Shown here in pieces: positions 8,912 to 17,033 of a stretch of 64,000 nucleotides of DNA (the stretch's first letter is position 1; the number at the start of each line of letters is the position of its first letter). The notes below the pieces were generated by a model, which had not been told where the DNA came from, did no database searches, and was given only the letters and a program-made list of their open reading frames with translations. Source of the stretch: JBAOHV01 sp964450685. GTDB lineage: Bacteria; Actinomycetota; Acidimicrobiia; Acidimicrobiales; Microtrichaceae. The stretch lies in the NCBI GenBank assembly GCA_964450685.1, contig CAYVDN010000014.1, positions 1 to 64,000 on the forward strand, written 5' to 3'. The position numbers were made by a program, and so were the translations under genes.

Positions 8912-9193
8912 ATGGGCAATCGACAGCCCACCAACCTGCCTGCCAAGGCCGACACCATCGCCAGGTTCGGGAAGAACGAGTCCGACACCGGCTCCCCCGA
9001 GGTGCAGATCGCGCTGCTGACGGATCGCATCAACCACCTGACAGAGCACCTCAAGTCGCACAAGAAGGACCACCACTCCCGCCGTGGTCTGCTGATGCTG
9101 GTCGGCAAGCGCCGTCGCTTCCTCGACTACCTGAAGAAGAACGATGTCGAGCGGTACCGTTCGATCATCGCCGAGTTGGGCCTCCGTCGCTGA
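8912..9193 (+). CDS. rpsO: 30S ribosomal protein S15
   Basis: S15 binds the central domain of 16S rRNA early in 30S assembly. The 93 residues match the family throughout: FGKNESDTGSPEVQIALLT, INHLTEHLKSHKKDHHSRR, GLLMLVGKRRRFLDYLKK and YRSIIAELGLRR. The start is fixed by CGGAGGT ten bases upstream. rpsO followed by pnp is a conserved bacterial pairing; here a hairpin terminator and a separate pnp leader lie between them. Confidence 0.98.
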   Translation: MGNRQPTNLPAKADTIARFGKNESDTGSPEVQIALLTDRINHLTEHLKSHKKDHHSRRGLLMLVGKRRRFLDYLKKNDVERYRSIIAELGLRR

Positions 9194-9217
9194 CGGGCCG
9201 CCCCCACTCGCGTCAAT

Positions 9218-9239
9218 CGGCCGGCCTTCGGGCCGGTCG
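9218..9239 (+). terminator. Terminator hairpin after rpsO
   Basis: CGGCCGGCC (9218-9226) pairs with GGCCGGTCG (9231-9239) around a TTCG tetraloop, with one G-T wobble. Only a short T stretch follows. It probably ends or attenuates rpsO transcription ahead of pnp. Confidence 0.7.
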
Positions 9240-9297
9240 TTGCGCGTGTGGTCCGGTGACGTGTGACCACCATCCCCGGGGTGTGCACGTTCTCGGG

Positions 9298-9384
9298 TAG
9301 CCTGCGCCCCACACATCCAATGGAGAAGAGTGCGGCGAGGAAGTCCGCACCTGACGGTCCCGAGGGGGACCGAAGGAGGGCCAG
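9298..9384 (+). promoter_or_regulatory. pnp promoter and double-hairpin leader
   Basis: TAGCCT (9298-9303) is a candidate -10. The leader then holds two tight hairpins: GTGCGG/CCGCAC (9330-9335 with 9345-9350, nine-base loop) and GGTCCC/GGGACC (9356-9361 with 9366-9371, GAGG loop). The ribosome site AAGGAGGG follows directly. Enterobacterial pnp is autoregulated through a cleaved leader hairpin; whether the same happens here is inference. Confidence 0.55.
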
Positions 9385-11826
9385 ATGGCCACAGAAATCC
9401 GCGTCGCGGCGCCGGTGGGCGACGACGACGAGAAGACGATCTCGTTCTCGACGGGCAAACTGGCGGGCTTGGCCGGTGGAGCGGTCCTCGCCGGAACTGG
9501 CGACACCCGCATCCTCATGACGGCAACCGCCGCCGGGCACGTACGCGAGGGCATCGACTTCTTCCCGCTGACCGTCGACATCGAAGAGCGCATGTACGCC
9601 GCGGGCAAGATCCCCGGCTCGTTCTTCCGCCGCGAGGGTCGTGCTCCGGAGTCGGCGATCCTCACGTGCCGACTCATCGACCGTCCGTTGCGGCCGTCCT
9701 TCCCCGACGGCTTCCGCAACGAGGTCCACGTGGTGGGCACCGTGTTCGGCGCCGACCAGGTCAATCCCTACGACGTGCTGGCGATCAACGGCGCATCCGC
9801 GGCGTTGATGATCTCGGACATTCCCTTCGACGGTCCGGTGGGTGCCGTGCGCCTGGCGTACGACTCCGACGGCAACTGGATCCCACACCCCACATACGAC
9901 GAGAGTGCGGCCGCGTCCTTCGAGATCGTCGTGGCAGGTCGTCAGCTCGACGACGGTGACGTCGCCGTGATGATGGTCGAGGCCGGAGGTACCGAAGCCT
10001 CCTGGGGCATGTACCAGGACGGCGCCCCGAAGGTCGACGAGGCAGCGCTCGCGGCGGCCCTCAACGAGTCGAAGCGTTGGATCTCCGACGTGATCGAGCT
10101 CCAGCGCAACCTGGTCGCAGCTGTCGTCGCCGAGCGCGGCGAGATCGCGACCATGTCGTACGAGGTGCAGGTCGACTACACGCCCGAGATCTACTCCGAG
10201 GTCGAGTCGCTCGGCGGGCAGCGCATCGCGGAGATCATGCAGATCGCCGACAAAGCCGAACGGACCCAGGCCGAGTCCGCGCTGCGTGACGAGCTGGTCG
10301 GACGCATCGTCCCGGGTCTCGTGGAGGCAGCGGTCGAGGCCGGTACACCGGCCGACTCCGCCGCTGCACTCGCGACCAAGCAGACCAAGAACGCGTTCCG
10401 CTCGCTGTCCAAGGCGACTGTGCGTTCCCGCATCGTCGCCGACGGTGCACGTATCGATGGTCGCGGTCCCAGGGATCTGCGCCAGCTGTCGGCCGAGGTC
10501 TCGGTCCTGCCCACTGCCCACGGCACCGGACTGTTCCAGCGTGGCGAGACCCAGGTTCTCAACGTGGCGACCCTCGGCATGGCCAAGATGGACCAGATGA
10601 TCGACGGCATCGATCCCGTCACCCGCAAGCGCTACCTGCACCACTACAACTTCCCGCCGTTCTCCACCGGCGAGCCCGGTTTCATGCGTGGGCCGAAGCG
10701 CCGGGAGATCGGCCACGGTGCTCTCGCCGAGCGGGCCGTGTTCCCCGTGGTCCCATCGCTCGAGGAGTTCCCCTACACGATCCGTCTTGTGTCGGAGGTG
10801 CTCGCCTCCAACGGCTCCACATCGATGGCGTCGGTGTGTGCATCGACACTCTCCTTGATGGACGCGGGTGTTCCGATCAAGGCGCCCGTCGCCGGTATCG
10901 CCATGGGGCTCGTCTACGCCGATGGCCAGTACGTGACGCTGACCGACATCCTCGGCGCCGAGGACGCGTTCGGTGACATGGACTTCAAGGTCGCCGGCAC
11001 GGCCGAGTTCGTGACGGCACTGCAGCTGGACACCAAGATCGACGGCATCCCCGCTGATGTCCTTGCCGCGGCGCTCGAGCAGGCCAAGGAGGCCCGTCTG
11101 GCGATCCTGGAAGTCATGACCTCCGCGATCGCCGCCCCCCGCGACGAGGTTGCCGAGACCGCTCCCAAGATCATCAGCTTCGAGATCCCGATCGACAAGA
11201 TCGGCGAGGTCATCGGACCCAAGGGCAAGGTCATCAACGCGATCCAGGCCGAGACGGGCGCGAACATCAGCGTCGACGACGACGGCATGGTCGGCACGGT
11301 GTCGATCGCGTCGGTTGACGCCGGAGCCATGCAGGAGGCGGAGCGCCAGATCAAGCTGATCCTCGATCCGCCAACGGCCGAGGTCGGCGAGACCTACGAC
11401 GGTCGTGTCGTGAACATCACCAAGTTCGGCGCATTCGTCAACATCCTCCCCGGGCGTGACGGTTTGCTGCACATCTCCAAGCTGGGCAGCGGCAAGCGCA
11501 TCGATAGGGTCGAGGACGTGGTCGACCTGGGTGATCCGGTGAAGGTGCGGGTTGACGACATCGACCCGAACGGCAAGATCTCGCTCGCTCTGGTCGAGGA
11601 GCTCGCCCCAAAAGCGGGTGACGGGGGAGCCGCTTCCGGCGCCCCCGCCGCGGACTCTGCCGAGGGTAGCGGTGCAGAACGTCGTGAGCTGAGCTTCGCC
11701 GACGCTTTCGACGCCGAGCTCTCCGATGCATTCGGTGACCTCGGTCCAGCGCCGGTGCGCGCCGGCGGTCGTGGTGGTGACCGCAACTCTCGTGGTGGCA
11801 ACGGCGGAGGCCGTCGCCGCCGGTGA
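9385..11826 (+). CDS. pnp: Polyribonucleotide nucleotidyltransferase (PNPase)
   Basis: PNPase degrades RNA 3' to 5' with phosphate and can add nucleotides in reverse. The 813-residue chain has two RNase PH domains (from about residues 15 and 345) joined by an all-helical domain, with FFPLTVDIEERMYAAGKIPG and GLFQRGETQVLN visible. A KH domain (IGEVIGPKGKVINAIQ, near 610) and an S1 domain (GRVVNITKFGAFVNILPG, near 675) follow. The tail is low-complexity and ends in a Gly/Arg-rich stretch. AAGGAGGG five bases upstream fixes the ATG. An M16 peptidase gene follows 37 bases downstream. Confidence 0.98.
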   Translation: MATEIRVAAPVGDDDEKTISFSTGKLAGLAGGAVLAGTGDTRILMTATAAGHVREGIDFFPLTVDIEERMYAAGKIPGSFFRREGRAPESAILTCRLIDRPLRPSFPDGFRNEVHVVGTVFGADQVNPYDVLAINGASAALMISDIPFDGPVGAVRLAYDSDGNWIPHPTYDESAAASFEIVVAGRQLDDGDVAVMMVEAGGTEASWGMYQDGAPKVDEAALAAALNESKRWISDVIELQRNLVAAVVAERGEIATMSYEVQVDYTPEIYSEVESLGGQRIAEIMQIADKAERTQAESALRDELVGRIVPGLVEAAVEAGTPADSAAALATKQTKNAFRSLSKATVRSRIVADGARIDGRGPRDLRQLSAEVSVLPTAHGTGLFQRGETQVLNVATLGMAKMDQMIDGIDPVTRKRYLHHYNFPPFSTGEPGFMRGPKRREIGHGALAERAVFPVVPSLEEFPYTIRLVSEVLASNGSTSMASVCASTLSLMDAGVPIKAPVAGIAMGLVYADGQYVTLTDILGAEDAFGDMDFKVAGTAEFVTALQLDTKIDGIPADVLAAALEQAKEARLAILEVMTSAIAAPRDEVAETAPKIISFEIPIDKIGEVIGPKGKVINAIQAETGANISVDDDGMVGTVSIASVDAGAMQEAERQIKLILDPPTAEVGETYDGRVVNITKFGAFVNILPGRDGLLHISKLGSGKRIDRVEDVVDLGDPVKVRVDDIDPNGKISLALVEELAPKAGDGGAASGAPAADSAEGSGAERRELSFADAFDAELSDAFGDLGPAPVRAGGRGGDRNSRGGNGGGRRRR

Positions 11827-11863
11827 GTCCGACCGGGCGACGCGACCAACGGTCCGTCAGCTG

Positions 11864-13162
11864 ATGGAATCCGCGTCCGATCGACGGGCGGTGGCGTTGC
11901 CGCCGCCCGTCGACGACGTCCGGCGCAGCGTCCTGCCCCACGGTCTCAGGGTGCTGACTGATTCGGTACCCGGATCCAACGCCGCGACCCTCGCCGTGTG
12001 GGTCGGTGTCGGTGGTCGCGATGAACCGGAGGAGCACTCCGGCGCCTCGCACTTCTTGGAGCACCTCCTGTTCAAGGGCACGGAACGTCGCAGCGCCAGG
12101 GAGCTCGCCGCGGCGATAGACGACGTGGGAGGCGACATGAACGCCTACACCGCGAGCGAGTACACGTCGTTCTACGCGCGGGTTCCGGCGGTGGAGATCG
12201 ACCTGGCGTTGGACCTCCTGCTCGACGTCGTTGCCGCTCCGGCACTGCGACCCGAGGAGTTCGCAGCCGAGCGCGAGGTCATCCTCGAGGAGCTTGCCGC
12301 GGCCGAGGACGATCCCGAGGATGTGGTTGGGGTCAGGCTGTTCGAGGCGATGTTCCCGGGGCATCCGCTGGGCCGCGAGGTGCTCGGGAGCAGTTCGAGC
12401 ATCTCAGGCATGACCCGCGAGGACGTCTCCGGCTTCTTCGGGGCGTACTACCGGCCATGCAACCTCGTGGTCACCTGCGCCGGAGCGGTCGACCACGACA
12501 GGCTCGTGGAACAGGTGGAGAGTCGCTTGGACAACGGGCCGGACGGCGATCGTCCACTGCGTTCGAGCCCCGGACCTGCGACTCCCACGGTGGTCGTCGA
12601 GCACGATCCCGGTGAGCTCGTCCATCTGACCTGGGGTTGGCGAGCGCCCGGTGCCCGTGACGACGAGCGCTACGCGCTGGCAGTGCTCAATCACGTGCTC
12701 GGTGCGGGGCCTTCCAGCAGGCTCTTCCAGACGGTGCGCGAGGAGCACGCGCTGACGTACTCGATCAGCTCAGCCGTATCCCAGTACACGGACGCAGGTG
12801 CGCTCAGCATCGCCTGCGCGACGACGCCGTCGAAGGCGTCCCGCGTCATCGATCTCGTGCACGCCGAGGTGGCCCGGTTGGGAGAAGCTGGCATAGAGGA
12901 CGTGGAGCTCGCCCGTGCCAAGCGCTCGATGCGCGGTTCGCTGCTGCTCGGGCTAGAGGACACGAGTGCCCGTGGTTCACGGCTCGGCCTGTCAGAGACC
13001 CTGCGTGGACGGGTCAGCACGCTCCCCGAGCACCTCGCGCGGATCGATGAGATCGAGCTGGTCGACGTTGCGCGGGTCGCCCGCGATCTCTTCGACGGGG
13101 CGATGGTCCGATCCGTTGTCGGACCGGGTGATCTGGATGCCCTGGCGGCCACAACCCTCTGA
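11864..13162 (+). CDS. M16 family zinc metallopeptidase
   Basis: A pitrilysin-family (processing-peptidase-like) protease of 432 residues from the chosen ATG. The inverted zinc motif is HFLEH at about residues 63-67 within GASHFLEHLLFKGT, and the distal Glu lies in EREVILEELAAAEDD about 75 residues later. The second half resembles the inactive M16 C-domain. No signal peptide is seen from this start, so it is likely cytoplasmic. The frame is open upstream into the pnp tail, but that part only reads the Gly/Arg repeat in another phase. The pnp-M16 order is common in bacteria. Natural substrate unknown. Confidence 0.88.
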   Translation: MESASDRRAVALPPPVDDVRRSVLPHGLRVLTDSVPGSNAATLAVWVGVGGRDEPEEHSGASHFLEHLLFKGTERRSARELAAAIDDVGGDMNAYTASEYTSFYARVPAVEIDLALDLLLDVVAAPALRPEEFAAEREVILEELAAAEDDPEDVVGVRLFEAMFPGHPLGREVLGSSSSISGMTREDVSGFFGAYYRPCNLVVTCAGAVDHDRLVEQVESRLDNGPDGDRPLRSSPGPATPTVVVEHDPGELVHLTWGWRAPGARDDERYALAVLNHVLGAGPSSRLFQTVREEHALTYSISSAVSQYTDAGALSIACATTPSKASRVIDLVHAEVARLGEAGIEDVELARAKRSMRGSLLLGLEDTSARGSRLGLSETLRGRVSTLPEHLARIDEIELVDVARVARDLFDGAMVRSVVGPGDLDALAATTL

Positions 13163-13187
13163 CCAAGCCGCTCGACTGCATGAGTCG

Positions 13188-13215
13188 GCACTGGGCTTGT
13201 CGCACTGGGCTTGTC
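13188..13215 (+). repeat. Tandem 14-bp direct repeat
   Basis: GCACTGGGCTTGTC occurs twice back to back (13188-13201, 13202-13215) between the convergent M16 and serB genes. Just upstream CGACT/AGTCG (13173-13177, 13183-13187) and an outer CAAGCC/GGCTTG can fold, so this spacer may act as a terminator. Confidence 0.7.
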
Positions 13216-13251
13216 GAAACTGGACTGTGGGTATTGGGCGGACCCTGGTAG

Positions 13252-14463
13252 TCAGTCATCGGAAACGGTGTCTGCGCGGACCACTTCGTCGCGGGTGACC
13301 CCGAGCACGAAGAGGATCGCGTCGAGGTAGGGGACGTTCACTGTCGTGTCGGCAGCCTCTTGGACCACCGGCTTGGCGTTGAACGCGATACCCAGTCCGG
13401 CAACGGACAACATGTCCAAGTCGTTGGCTCCGTCTCCCACGGCGACCGCCTGGGACAGCGGTATCTCCTCGGCGGCGGCGAACTCGGCCAGCAGCTCCGC
13501 CTTGCGGCGACGGTCGACCACTTGGCCGGTCACCTTGCCGGTGAGACGGCCGTCGACAATCTCTAGATGGTTGGCGACCGCATGGTCCAGGCCCAGCTCC
13601 TCGGCGAGCCGGTCAGTGAAGTGGGTGAAGCCACCGGAGACGATCCCGACCGTGTACCCGAGCCGCTTGAGAGTCCTCACGAACGTTCGTGCGCCGGGCG
13701 TCAGTCGCATGGAGTCGCGGGCCCGGTCCATCGCTGCCAGATCCAGTCCCTCCAGCAGCGCCACGCGTTGTCTCAGCGCGGACTCGAAGTCGAGCTCGCC
13801 TGCCATCGCTCCCTGGGTCAGATCCCGCACCTCGTCGAGACATCCAGCTTCTGCCGCGAGTAGCTCGATGACCTCGTCCTGGATCAGCGTCGAGTCGACG
13901 TCGAGAACCACCAGACGTTTGGCCCGTCGCCCCAGACCCTCGGGCTGGACGGCTATGTCGAGTCGGTGTGCGGCGGCGCTCTGGGCGAGATAGCCGCGCA
14001 GAGCGACGGGTTCGGCGCCCGTTACCCGGAACTCGTAGGCGTGGACCGGGTAGCGGGCCAGTCGGACGATGCGGTCGATGTTCCCGCCGGCCGCAGCGAT
14101 GCCCGCGGCGACAGCGCCCAGCTCAGCGGGTGACAGTGCCGTTTCGAGCTCGTGCCCCAGCACGGTCACGGCGTCCACGCTGTCGACATCGGTGGACACG
14201 GAGGGGACCTCGTCCACCTGGACGTGAAGATGTCGTTCCTCGGCGAAGTGGTCCAAAGCGGAGCGCAGCTCGTCGAGCCCCGCAGGTGAGTTCACCACGG
14301 CCGCGAGCGTCAGATGTCCGCGCACCAGGACCTGCTCCAGATCCTGGACCTCGGTGCCGGTCAGATCGAGCACGGTCATCAGGTCGGTCGTGATACCTGG
14401 GTGGTCGGGGCCGCTGACGCGTACAAGGACGCTCCCGTCGGTCTGCGCGGCCATGTCGTGCAT
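13252..14463 (-). CDS. serB: Phosphoserine phosphatase
   Basis: SerB removes phosphate from phosphoserine, the last step of serine synthesis. The 403-residue protein begins with tandem ACT-like regulatory domains (about 10-175; GPDHPGITTDLM is the first ACT strand-loop). The HAD phosphatase domain has DVDST (nucleophile Asp at about 188), the SGG motif in VGIVSGGFTHF, and GDGANDLDML for Mg binding. The family usually has one or two ACT domains. ATG 14463 is preferred over the internal ATG 14454 because a -10 box (TACCGT) ends exactly seven bases upstream of it. Confidence 0.94.
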   Translation of the reverse strand: MHDMAAQTDGSVLVRVSGPDHPGITTDLMTVLDLTGTEVQDLEQVLVRGHLTLAAVVNSPAGLDELRSALDHFAEERHLHVQVDEVPSVSTDVDSVDAVTVLGHELETALSPAELGAVAAGIAAAGGNIDRIVRLARYPVHAYEFRVTGAEPVALRGYLAQSAAAHRLDIAVQPEGLGRRAKRLVVLDVDSTLIQDEVIELLAAEAGCLDEVRDLTQGAMAGELDFESALRQRVALLEGLDLAAMDRARDSMRLTPGARTFVRTLKRLGYTVGIVSGGFTHFTDRLAEELGLDHAVANHLEIVDGRLTGKVTGQVVDRRRKAELLAEFAAAEEIPLSQAVAVGDGANDLDMLSVAGLGIAFNAKPVVQEAADTTVNVPYLDAILFVLGVTRDEVVRADTVSDD

Positions 14464-14470
14464 GACAGCT

Positions 14471-14476
14471 ACGGTA
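14471..14476 (-). promoter_or_regulatory. Candidate -10 box of serB (leaderless)
   Basis: Minus-strand TACCGT ends seven bases before the serB ATG; no Shine-Dalgarno is present. Confidence 0.5.
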
Positions 14477-14554
14477 CGGCGCTCGGAGGGCGTTCCACGA
14501 CATCGGCCGTGGTGGGGCTCGTCAGGCCGATGAGTAGCGATCCGGGGAGGTCAC

Positions 14555-15385
14555 ATGTCGATCGTCGAGATCGAGTCTGTCGGTGAGTCAGTGAGGATCG
14601 TGCGGCTCAACCGACCGGAACGACTCAACGCGCTGTCGATCGACCTGGCGGTCGAGCTCGACGGGTGTCTCGCCGAGGTGGGAGACGACAACCTGGCGCG
14701 GGTAGTGATCCTGACGGGAGCCGGGCGAGCGTTCTGCTCCGGGCTCGACCTCAAGGACTACGGGATCATCCCCAACATCGACAACCTCAGCGTGCACCGG
14801 ATCGCAAGCCGGTCGATGGGGCACTACTCGCAGCTGACCCGTCGTCTGCGTTCGATCCCCCAGCCGGTCATCGCGGCGGTGAACGGGCCGGCTTACGGTG
14901 GTGGAATGTGCCTGGGGCTCGGCGCAGACCTGCGGATCGCGGCGGAGTCAGCGGAGTTCAATGCCACGGGCATAGTGAACGGTCTCACGTCTGCAGAGAT
15001 GGGGGCGGGCTGGATTCTGCCGCGGTTGATCGGCGCGGCAAATTCCAACGATCTCCTGCTGACAGGCAGGAGGATCGACGCGACCGAGGCCCTGCGGATA
15101 GGGCTCGTGTCGCGGGTGGTTCCCGAAGAATCGCTGCTCGACGAGGCGATCGCGATGGCTGACGCGATGTCGAGCTACTCCCACCACGGGCTCGAGGCGA
15201 CGAAGCAGTCGCTGTGGGTGGAACAGGAGATCTCCAGCCTGCAGGCGGCGATCGAGTTCGAGGACCGCAATCAGCTCATGGCCGGGTTCACGGACAACCT
15301 CCCCGAGGCGATCCGTGCCTTCGACGAGGGTCGCCGGCCGGTCTACCTGGACGAACCACGCCGCGACCTGTTCGAGGGCGGATGA
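14555..15385 (+). CDS. Enoyl-CoA hydratase/isomerase family protein
   Basis: A 276-residue crotonase-fold protein. The CoA/oxyanion segments are GRAFCSGLDLKDYG (near residue 70) and AAVNGPAYGGGMCLGLGADL (near 110). A Glu in TSAEMGAGW (about 147) sits where one catalytic Glu of hydratases lies, but the exact reaction cannot be told from sequence. The C-terminal helices are normal. A strong ribosome site, GGGGAGG, precedes the ATG, so this gene is leadered, unlike its divergent neighbour serB. Role could be fatty-acid or other acyl-CoA breakdown. Confidence 0.88.
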   Translation: MSIVEIESVGESVRIVRLNRPERLNALSIDLAVELDGCLAEVGDDNLARVVILTGAGRAFCSGLDLKDYGIIPNIDNLSVHRIASRSMGHYSQLTRRLRSIPQPVIAAVNGPAYGGGMCLGLGADLRIAAESAEFNATGIVNGLTSAEMGAGWILPRLIGAANSNDLLLTGRRIDATEALRIGLVSRVVPEESLLDEAIAMADAMSSYSHHGLEATKQSLWVEQEISSLQAAIEFEDRNQLMAGFTDNLPEAIRAFDEGRRPVYLDEPRRDLFEGG

Positions 15386-15404
15386 GGTGTCATCGGCTCA
15401 CCCC

Positions 15405-15410
15405 TAGAAT
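15405..15410 (+). promoter_or_regulatory. Candidate -10 box of dapB (leaderless)
   Basis: TAGAAT, the best -10 match in the window apart from the TetR promoter, ends six bases before the dapB ATG. Confidence 0.6.
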
Positions 15411-15416
15411 CCGGCC

Positions 15417-16205
15417 ATGACGATCAGAGTCGGCGTGTGCGGTGCTGGTGGGCGGATGGGGTCGACCGTGTGTCAGGCGGTGAACGACGACCCCGACCTG
15501 GAGCTCGTGGCGGCGGTTGACCCCAACTATCGGGGTATCGACCTCAGGACGGTCACGGGCGTCGATGCCGACCTACGCATCTCGGGTGAGGCCGAGTCGT
15601 TCGAGCGCAGCGGCGTCGACGTCGTGGTGGACTTCTCCGAGCGGAGTGCCTCGGTCGGGCATCTCACGTGGCTCGCCGAGCACGGAGTGCATGCGGTGGT
15701 CGGGACGACGGGGTTCAGCGATGCCGAGCTAGACCGGTTCCGGGCGGCCTTCACGAGCTCCAACTGCCTGATCGCTCCGAACTTCGCCATCGGTGCGGTG
15801 CTGATGATGCACTTCGCGGCGCTGGCAGCGCCGTACTTCGATTCGGCCGAGATCATCGAGCTGCACCATGACGGGAAGGTCGACGCGCCATCAGGAACCG
15901 CGATGCTGACGGTGCAGAAGATGGCGTCCGCGTCGGAGGAGTGGACCGCTGATCCGACCACCCACGAGGTCATCGCAGGTGCCAGGGGTGGAGTGGGCCC
16001 GGCGGGGATCGCGGTGCACTCGGTCCGTCTGCGTGGCCTGGTGGCACACCAGGAGGTGCTGCTCGGGACCACCGGGCAGACGCTCTCGATCCGCCACGAC
16101 TCGATCGACCGGACGAGCTTCATGCCGGGGGTCGTGCTCGCCGTCAAGCAGATCGACCAGCACCCGGGGCTGACCCTCGGTCTCGACGCGTTCCTGGGGA
16201 TCTGA
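15417..16205 (+). CDS. dapB: 4-hydroxy-tetrahydrodipicolinate reductase
   Basis: DapB makes tetrahydrodipicolinate with NAD(P)H in the lysine/diaminopimelate pathway, feeding peptidoglycan. The 262-residue protein opens with the nucleotide-binding GVCGAGGRMGSTVCQAV. It carries the catalytic and substrate-binding block IIELHHDGKVDAPSGTA (near residue 145) and the family's closing FMPGVVLAVKQI. dapA lies 5 kb downstream in a different transcription unit. Confidence 0.97.
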   Translation: MTIRVGVCGAGGRMGSTVCQAVNDDPDLELVAAVDPNYRGIDLRTVTGVDADLRISGEAESFERSGVDVVVDFSERSASVGHLTWLAEHGVHAVVGTTGFSDAELDRFRAAFTSSNCLIAPNFAIGAVLMMHFAALAAPYFDSAEIIELHHDGKVDAPSGTAMLTVQKMASASEEWTADPTTHEVIAGARGGVGPAGIAVHSVRLRGLVAHQEVLLGTTGQTLSIRHDSIDRTSFMPGVVLAVKQIDQHPGLTLGLDAFLGI

Positions 16206-16209
16206 CGGC

Positions 16210-16953
16210 TCAGTCGTCGCCGAGCTCGTCCTCGAGCGTCTCGACGGCGCGCACCATGCCGCGGCGCCCGACCACCTGGTAGACGAGGACGAACGCCACG
16301 AGGGCGACGGACGCGAGCGTGAACCACCGCTGATAGCGGGCGACGACCTCGAGCACGTTCTCGATCTGGTCCGAGAACACCAGCCCTATGGTCCGCATCA
16401 GAGCGATCCGCGACAGCGTGCCCGTCACGTTCAGGAGGACGAAGCGCTTCCACGGCATTGCGGCGACCCCGGCCAGCAGGCAGACGGGGTTGTTCGGTGC
16501 GACGAACACAGCGACGTCCAGGACCCGCTGGGTGGCACCGCCCTGCGACTCGAACTGGTCGAAGATCGGGTTCATCCCCGAGAAGACCTGTCGTGCCCAG
16601 TGCAGCGCTCGACCTCGGTAGATGTAGCCGAGCAGATAGAAGAACGGGTCCGGTATCGAGAGCCGTATCAATGCGATGAGCACATACGGAACGAGATCAG
16701 TGAGGATCGACGTTGCCAGCAGGTACTTGTTGGAGCTGTTGAGCATCAACAACCCCAGAGGGTTGTCGGCGAACCACGACACCCCCGGCCAGGAGCAGAT
16801 CGACGATGCCTTGCCGGGGTCGCTGACCACGGCGCAGGACCACACTGCGTTGCCCAGGTTCGACGCGACGATCAACGAGATGATCGCGGCTCCCACCACG
16901 GGCAGGAACCATCTGGGTGCGTGCAGCGGCGCTTGGGTGGGGGAGTCGGTCAT
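16210..16953 (-). CDS. VTT (SNARE-associated/DedA-like) domain membrane protein
   Basis: A 247-residue polytopic membrane protein with about five to six hydrophobic spans (for example FLPVVGAAIISLIVA near the N-terminus and FTLASVALVAFVLVYQVV near the C-terminus). The middle, PFFYLLGYIYRGRALHWARQ followed by APNNPVCLLAGVAAMPWKRF, resembles the re-entrant-loop region of VTT/DedA family lipid transporters. The family moves lipid carriers across the membrane in characterised members, but the match here is partial and the substrate is unknown. It converges on dapB with only four bases between the stops. Confidence 0.65.
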   Translation of the reverse strand: MTDSPTQAPLHAPRWFLPVVGAAIISLIVASNLGNAVWSCAVVSDPGKASSICSWPGVSWFADNPLGLLMLNSSNKYLLATSILTDLVPYVLIALIRLSIPDPFFYLLGYIYRGRALHWARQVFSGMNPIFDQFESQGGATQRVLDVAVFVAPNNPVCLLAGVAAMPWKRFVLLNVTGTLSRIALMRTIGLVFSDQIENVLEVVARYQRWFTLASVALVAFVLVYQVVGRRGMVRAVETLEDELGDD

Positions 16954-16977
16954 CTGTCCGTCGTTCGAGGCTCCCCA

Positions 16978-16983
16978 ACGCTA
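16978..16983 (-). promoter_or_regulatory. Candidate -10 box of the VTT-domain gene
   Basis: Minus-strand TAGCGT, giving a leader of about 17-20 bases that contains GGGGAG. Confidence 0.35.
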
Positions 16984-17019
16984 CATGTACTGCGTTGCAG
17001 CTCCGACGGCAGCGGGGCG

Positions 17020-17025
17020 TATGGT
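17020..17025 (+). promoter_or_regulatory. Candidate -10 box of the SURF1 gene (leaderless)
   Basis: TATGGT ends eight bases before ATG 17034, with no Shine-Dalgarno; it also supports choosing this ATG over upstream in-frame starts. Confidence 0.5.
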
Positions 17026-17033
17026 CGGCGTCG

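Noticed and set aside
9331..9352. RNase P RNA-like string GAGGAAGTCCG before pnp
   Set aside because: It resembles a conserved RNase P stretch, but no other part of that RNA is present and the region is an 80-base leader. It is the first pnp leader hairpin.
9127..11472. Very long open frame antisense to pnp (about 780 codons)
   Set aside because: High-GC genes with strong third-position bias leave open frames on the opposite strand. Its translation is compositionally odd (Asp, His, Arg and Gly rich), while pnp matches its family throughout.
11726..11863. Upstream extension of the M16 peptidase into the pnp tail
   Set aside because: That part is the Gly/Arg-rich end of pnp read in another frame and is not a signal peptide of the protease, despite a hydrophobic look.
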